Assembly: GCA_964020155.1 (NCBI GenBank) | Contig: OZ026548.1 | Location: forward strand, 487,501-510,000 | Reading direction: 5' to 3' | From: Chondrilla cf. caribensis | Lineage: Eukaryota > Porifera > Demospongiae > Chondrillida > Chondrillidae | DNA: 22,500 nucleotides | Shown here: positions 18,135 through 22,500 of the stretch, piece after piece | How the letters are laid out: each line of letters begins with the position of its first letter | Numbering within the stretch: the stretch's first letter is position 1 | Position numbers and translations under genes: made by a program | Notes under the pieces: model-generated | Databases searched by the model: none | What the model was told of the DNA's origin: nothing | The model's input: only the letters and a program-made list of their open reading frames with translations

Positions 18135-18619
18135 TGTGCATACTTATCCGCAGTAAAATACACACATGGACCCACTACTATCACATGACTCCATAGTATC
18201 TATGAGCAGATAACTGGGCCATAAAGGATAATACTGACGCCCATATGACAGCCTTACACGCAGTGGGCGTTTGGGATGAGTTTCCACTAGATACTATGAA
18301 TATCGTTAATAAAATGGCGGGCTTGACTTTTGCGAATGCTGTAATGTGTATCGCCATGTCATTATCTTTTCTCTGTTTCAAATCTCGGGCGATTTTTACG
18401 TATTAGCTAGGCTATTTCATGCTTCCTTTCAGACTAAAAGCAGTTCAAAGTCATCGGGATGGGGCGTTAACAAGCATTTATTGCAATACTCGATACTATG
18501 CATTTAGCATGCTCTCAGTCGAAAGCAACAGCTGCATATTCATATTTATTATGCGTAGACTGGAGCAGCTGTCATCGATCAGCAGTCGATACAACGTGGC
18601 AGAAATCTCTCCTTGAACC
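18135..18619. promoter_or_regulatory. Candidate bidirectional promoter between NCLX and the small plus-strand gene
   Basis: Only 485 bp separate two divergent start codons, so both 5' UTRs and both promoters must lie here unless there are upstream non-coding exons. The sequence aaaatggcgg at 18311-18320 fits the YY1-type ATGGCGG core often found at TATA-less housekeeping promoters. I saw no clear TATA box at a useful distance. A 66-codon minus frame and a 65-codon plus frame here have no recognisable content; the plus one ends in TGA four bases before the 18620 ATG. Confidence 0.5.
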
Positions 18620-19465
18620 ATGTCTACAGATAACACTGAGAATCGTCCACCTACCAGATCCAGCTATCCGCCGGGAGTGAAATTCGAGGTTGATTTTAAA
18701 GGAGGATCGGGGAAGACAGCTTCCGTCCCGAAGAGGTTTTCGGAGCAATCGATCAGAGCGTCGTTTTCTCAAGAAGCTTTGGATAAAAAGCAAAGAGAAG
18801 CCGAAGTTAGAAGAAAGGTTAGATGACGTCTTGTGATCGATTATATCCATGAATTAAAACTACTTGAGTCATGTGTGTAGATTTTCGAATAAGTAACTAA
18901 ATTCGTGTAGAAGACATCTCGAGTTTAATGCTAAACCTACAATCCATCTAGCACATATACAACAAATGAATGGCGGGGCTTGTTGGTGCTATAGCATTGA
19001 CTTGCCAGTTTTTGCTCTAGTAAATTCACGCCTGATCTCTCTATCACAAATAACATGTAAGACAAAGCATCACTCGAGGTCTCCATAGACGTCACATGGG
19101 AAAAAAGACCTTGATGTTAATTTTATTACTGTAATTCTCATATCTATGTTTCAAGTATAACTATTATGATGTATGGTAATATTATGCATGATAATTAGTG
19201 TTCTGTATACTTTATTTGTGATACGCATGTATGTATGTGTAGTACAGTATTACCCAGTTTATATTAAATATCATGTGACTACCATGTGACCTTGCTTCAC
19301 ATTTTGTGCTAACCTCCTCACACACGATCAACTTGGATGTTGTTGTGTCTATAGAAAGAAGAACAGGCTAGACTGCACAGGATCCACCAGACGGAGGTTG
19401 AAACGAGACGCTTCTGTGAGGCAACGGCTCCTCTCATTGAAAGACTCCATCAAGAAGCAAAGTGA
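18620..19465 (+). CDS. Small two-exon coiled-coil protein, possibly stathmin-like
   Basis: Exon 1 is 18620-18817 and exon 2 is 19355-19465, joined in phase 0 (agaag aaag|gttaga and tctatag|aaagaa). The product is 102 residues. The start ATG has context accATGt and an in-frame TGA four bases upstream, which fixes the start. Residues 1-20 are polar; about 18-40 hold GVKFEVDFKGG and VPKRF; from about 47 the chain becomes a charged helix (SFSQEALDKKQREAEVRRKK, then EEQARLHRI) ending LIERLHQEAK. The F-S-x-E-A-L-x-K-K-x-x-E-A-E-x-R-R-K pattern resembles the start of the stathmin-type helix (LSLEEIQKKLEAAEERRK), as does the preceding G-x-x-F-E-V segment, but it is short and a chance likeness among Lys/Glu helices is possible. 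It shares a promoter region with NCLX. Coding confidence is good; family assignment is weak. Confidence 0.7.
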
Positions 19466-19664
19466 CCATGAGCTCTGTATCCACTTGGGGTGTCGTTGTC
19501 ACCGAGTTTGTAGTTACAGGTGCTGTACTAGTGCACAAATCTGGTAATACTGTATACCAACGATGACATATCTCACATTGCACATTCGATATCGAATAAT
19601 ATTATCACAATTTATACAATATTATAATGATATTAATGCACATATATCTATGTACATTTGGTTC

Positions 19665-19670
19665 ATTAAA
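19665..19670 (+). terminator. Possible variant poly(A) signal of the small gene
   Basis: ATTAAA occurs 200 bp after the stop codon on the plus strand, within an A/T-rich stretch. It is a common variant of AATAAA, but the sequence alone does not prove its use. Confidence 0.25.
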
Positions 19671-20068
19671 ATAATAATAATGGTCTGATGTGAACTCAAA
19701 ACTCCAACTAACGTTGTTCGTAGCAGGCCTAATGCAAGTTTTTCAACATGCTAATGCCAACATGCATGTACACATGTACATGGAGTAATACTGCATAACA
19801 ATAACACTGTACATGTGATAATTACATTAATGTGATGGGATACAAACAACTTGTGAGAACTAAACAACATACGTGTGTATATAGCAGACATGAAGGCAGC
19901 CTCAAGTCACTGGAGAAGATTTATCACAGCTGTGTGGTACTCATGGTGAAGTACTTCCTGGGACATGACACATGATCAATGCACTAGAATACGACTCTGA
20001 AATCAAGCAGTCCGCACCCCATGTTGTATTTGGTGTCTGCATCTCATTTCAGGAGCAGATGACTTTGG
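19671..20068. other. Convergent intergenic region
   Basis: This is the space between the small plus-strand gene and the end of GPATCH3. It holds catgtacacatgtacatgg-like palindromic simple sequence near 19765-19785. No coding exon with plausible splice sites was found, and it presumably contains the 3' UTR of GPATCH3. Confidence 0.5.
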
Positions 20069-21614
20069 TCACGTCTTTGATGGGTTTGAAGTCTGATGTA
20101 GAGTTGAGCCTTTCTTAAAGACGACCTTGTCCCTGTACTTCAAAGTTGTCTGAGGAGCAGACCTGAGTAGGGTGTCCTCTTCCTCGTGCTTACGGTCGTA
20201 CACGGTTGAAATCATCACCTCCCTCTCTCCTCTCTTGGGTCTCTTTGCAGACAGAAGTTTTGGGTCACGAGACAGTTTTTGCCCATAATACCTGTAGGAA
20301 TCACAGACAGAATGAACCATTCCTTTCGGGAAATTTCCATGAACATGCCTTACATGAATAGCTAGCACCAGCACTATATGAATACCATCATCAGTACAAA
20401 ATACTCACCCTATTCCACTCTTGTTGGACGGGACTTGACCGTCAGACTCAACTGGTTCGGAGATCCCCTTTTGACTTCTTCCCAAGCCCATTCCTTCCTC
20501 CCATCCGCTCTTCTTGAGCATTCTCTTGCCAAAGCCCTAAGTGACACAGGACGGGAAGAATGGAGACACTAACCAAGTGACACACATACTGAACTGGATA
20601 ACCATACCGCTCACACTGGTAGGCACAAGTATGGTTCTAGACCAGCCAGTACACTAAAGCATGTGTGTACTTGTATACATACTGTATGTATACACTGTAT
20701 GTACTGTATTCATGTACTGTCTGTACTGTATGTACTGTATGCACCATAAGTATTGTATGCACTATATGCACTGTGTACTGTATAGTATTATACTGTATGT
20801 ACTGCATGTACTATATGCATTATATACACTGTATGTGGTGTATGTACACTTTGACTATACGCATACCACAGACACAGCTGGCAATAGTGACTTAGGTCCC
20901 TGTGTGCCCCTCACCTTTGTGTGACGCTCAAAACTGCCTATTTCCTTTGGATGGGGGACCTCCTTGCCTTTCCTAAGCCTCCTTTCTCTGTCCATATCCA
21001 CCAGGTCCCTACTGTCCTTGTCCCCTCCAGCTACACAAACACAAGCATGCAGTCAGACCCTACAATATTACCAAGTATAGTGTGCTACGGGGTACAGTGT
21101 TCCAAGTGGCATAGTGTACATACTATACAGTATAGTACAGTACAGTACAGTACAGTACAGTAGTGCAGACCTACAATATGCTGTGTAGTGAAGGTGATAT
21201 AGCATGTACATGTAGCATAGTGTGTGTGATGGCATATCGTGCTGGAGGTGCATTCACATCCACACATACGTACGTACATGGATCGTAGTAGCATCCCAGA
21301 TCCAAATCCCACTCATCGGGTTCATCCGAATCTGAAATGGAATGAAAAATGCAGTAGTTATAACATCATAGCTAGCTACCTAGACACTCACACAGAATAG
21401 GCAGTACACCTAGTCGTACATTCATGACATGAGAGTACAGCTTACCTCCATCCTGTTCCTTCCAAAAGTTTGTATCTGTGTAGAATACCAGACCACTTCC
21501 TCCTTTCTCCCAAACAACTTCCATCTCATTCTCAAACAGTCTTGGCTTAGTTCGTTCCTACTCCGAACAGGTTACAATAAGCATACACACACACGCACAC
21601 ACCATATACACAGG

Positions 21615-21652
<38 letters not shown>

Positions 21653-22500
21653 TACACACATAATGATACACATGCATGCACACACACATAAATGTACATA
21701 CGTAGAATCCACACCAACATACGTACTTGTTTGTCGACATCCAAATGAAGAGCTTCGTACCTCTCCCACTCTTCAGCATCCTGCTCATCATCATCCTGCA
21801 ACGATTGTGCAACAGACAAAGGAATTCCAACAGACAGCACTATCATCATAACTGTCACACAACCACAGCAGATAGCAATGCACATACAATACACACAAAC
21901 AACTTGTATACATTCATGCACACACATACTGTTATACACGTATGACATATATAAAGTATTATCAAGGTGATATACATATTATACACAATAAATACTCATT
22001 GTATTGAGGTGTACATATATACACACATATTATATATTTCATTAAGGCATACACGCACGCACGCACGCACACACACATTGTATTAAGGTACACATATCTA
22101 TAAGATACTTCTCCTGACTAACAGATGGAGGATCAGTCCTCTTTCCCATCAGTGGAGATGATGATCCAACATTAACCTCAACAGGATCACTTGTAGTCTC
22201 GTGTTCTTCTTCCTCCCCATATTCCTCACAAATCTCACTGGATGGACCATAATCATGGCCAACGGCACCATAACGCCTCTTGGCTCGTGACTTTGGAAAC
22301 TCAAGCTTCAGTTTCCTGATGACCTTTGTTGGCAGCTTACAAGAATTGATCAGTTTGATGAAGACATCGGTTGGCGTGCCAACATTTCCCCTCGGCATAA
22401 CTTGAGGAGGATTCAGCTCTACCATAGCATGACTACCCACTACAGATCCACTGTGCAGAGCATCTTCATCTTTTCCCCCTGAGGACAAGACCACTCTGTC
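20069..22500 (-). CDS. GPATCH3: G-patch domain-containing protein 3, 5'-truncated by the window edge
   Basis: Seven exons were reconstructed on the minus strand: 22500(+)-22123, 21795-21727, 21557-21446, 21331-21278, 21030-20915, 20536-20409, 20291-20069. All have GT-AG borders and matching phases and give 359 residues up to a TGA stop. The first visible exon carries ELNPPQVMPRGNVGTP, a GPATCH3 hallmark, followed by FPKSRAKRRYG and an acidic stretch. Then come EEWERYEALHLDVDKQERTK, WEKGGSGLVFYTDTNFW, DEPDEWDLD, the G-patch, and the C-terminal ISTVYDRKHEE and KYRDKVVFKKG motifs. Human GPATCH3 is about 525 residues, so about 165 N-terminal residues lie beyond the window. The GTG at 22494 is not the start: the frame stays open to the edge. 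Human GPATCH3 has been linked to RNA-related functions and to dampening of RIG-I/MAVS signalling; whether that holds here is unknown. Confidence 0.92.
20409..21030 (-). other. GPATCH3: G-patch domain of GPATCH3
   Basis: The domain is split between exons 21030-20915 (ending EIGSFERHTK) and 20536-20409 (GFGKRMLKKSGWEEGMGLGR, then SQKG to SNKSGI). The glycine pattern G-x(2)-M-L-x(2)-x-G-W-x(2)-G-x-G-L-G is the classical G-patch, which in other proteins binds and activates DEAH-box RNA helicases. All the characteristic glycines and the Trp are present. Confidence 0.92.
20661..20850. repeat. Degenerate TGTACTGTA simple repeat in a GPATCH3 intron
   Basis: The motif tgtactgtatg and close variants recur about 15 times between the exons at 20536 and 20915. 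Two open frames rich in Tyr and Cys cross it and are artefacts of the repeat. Confidence 0.85.
21129..21162. repeat. (ACAGT)n pentanucleotide repeat in a GPATCH3 intron
   Basis: About six copies of acagt occur in the intron between the exons at 21030 and 21278. Confidence 0.9.
21616..21648. repeat. (AC)n microsatellite in a GPATCH3 intron
   Basis: About 16 AC dinucleotides lie in the intron between the exons at 21557 and 21727. Confidence 0.95.
22050..22078. repeat. (ACGC)n and (AC)n simple repeat in a GPATCH3 intron
   Basis: Four to five acgc tetranucleotides run into acacac within the intron (21796-22122) that precedes the short 69-bp exon. The rest of this intron is A/T- and CA-rich, with no gene content seen. 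Confidence 0.85.

Noticed and set aside
18181..18616. Small frames in the divergent promoter region on both strands
   Set aside because: They show no recognisable motif or splice continuity; the plus-strand one ends in a stop four bases before the chosen ATG.
22492..22494. GTG as start of GPATCH3
   Set aside because: The reading frame is open through to the window edge and the conserved GPATCH3 N-terminal part is absent, so the gene must continue upstream.

Overview
The window is eukaryotic nuclear DNA, almost certainly from an invertebrate animal. Protein-coding genes are split by many short GT-AG introns, the proteins match animal families (the mitochondrial Na+/Ca2+ exchanger NCLX and the G-patch protein GPATCH3), and the DNA is full of CA/TG microsatellites and acgtacgtacat-type simple sequence. 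A sponge or another early-branching animal would fit the compact genes and repeat style, but the sequence does not settle the phylum. Nothing bacterial, CRISPR-like or viral was seen. Layout: positions 1-10520 are non-genic satellite DNA. About 1-1082 and 9487-10520 are the two sides of one tandem array of ~170-197 bp units that carry terminal-inverted-repeat-like ends. Between them, in the same orientation, lies an 8.4-kb array of about 24 units of a 359-bp satellite. That 359-bp unit is itself a trimer of three diverged ~120-bp monomers (A-B-C), so it is a higher-order repeat, and each monomer carries a stem-loop at the same relative place. From 10551 to 11022 there is a fold-back element with ~60-bp inverted arms overlapping a 71-bp direct repeat. 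Genes: 11240-18134 (minus) is a complete 16-exon gene that I reconstructed splice site by splice site; it encodes an 817-residue NCLX/SLC8B1-type exchanger with both alpha-repeat motifs and an unusually long acidic cytosolic loop. Its introns hold long CA/TG tracts, a 17-copy 24-bp minisatellite and other simple repeats. A 485-bp gap at 18135-18619 separates its start codon from that of a divergent small two-exon gene (plus, 18620-19465, 102 residues, coiled coil, possibly stathmin-like). Converging on that gene from the right is GPATCH3 (minus, 20069 to beyond 22500), of which the last seven coding exons (359 residues, including the whole G-patch and the C-terminus) are visible. The three genes do not form an evident pathway: NCLX handles mitochondrial Ca2+ efflux, GPATCH3 is an RNA-associated G-patch protein, and the small protein is unassigned. 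The exchanger and the small gene probably share a bidirectional promoter. The most interesting parts of the window are the nested higher-order satellite, the fold-back potential of NCLX intron 11 (GT tract after the donor, CA tract before the acceptor), and the expanded NCLX loop.
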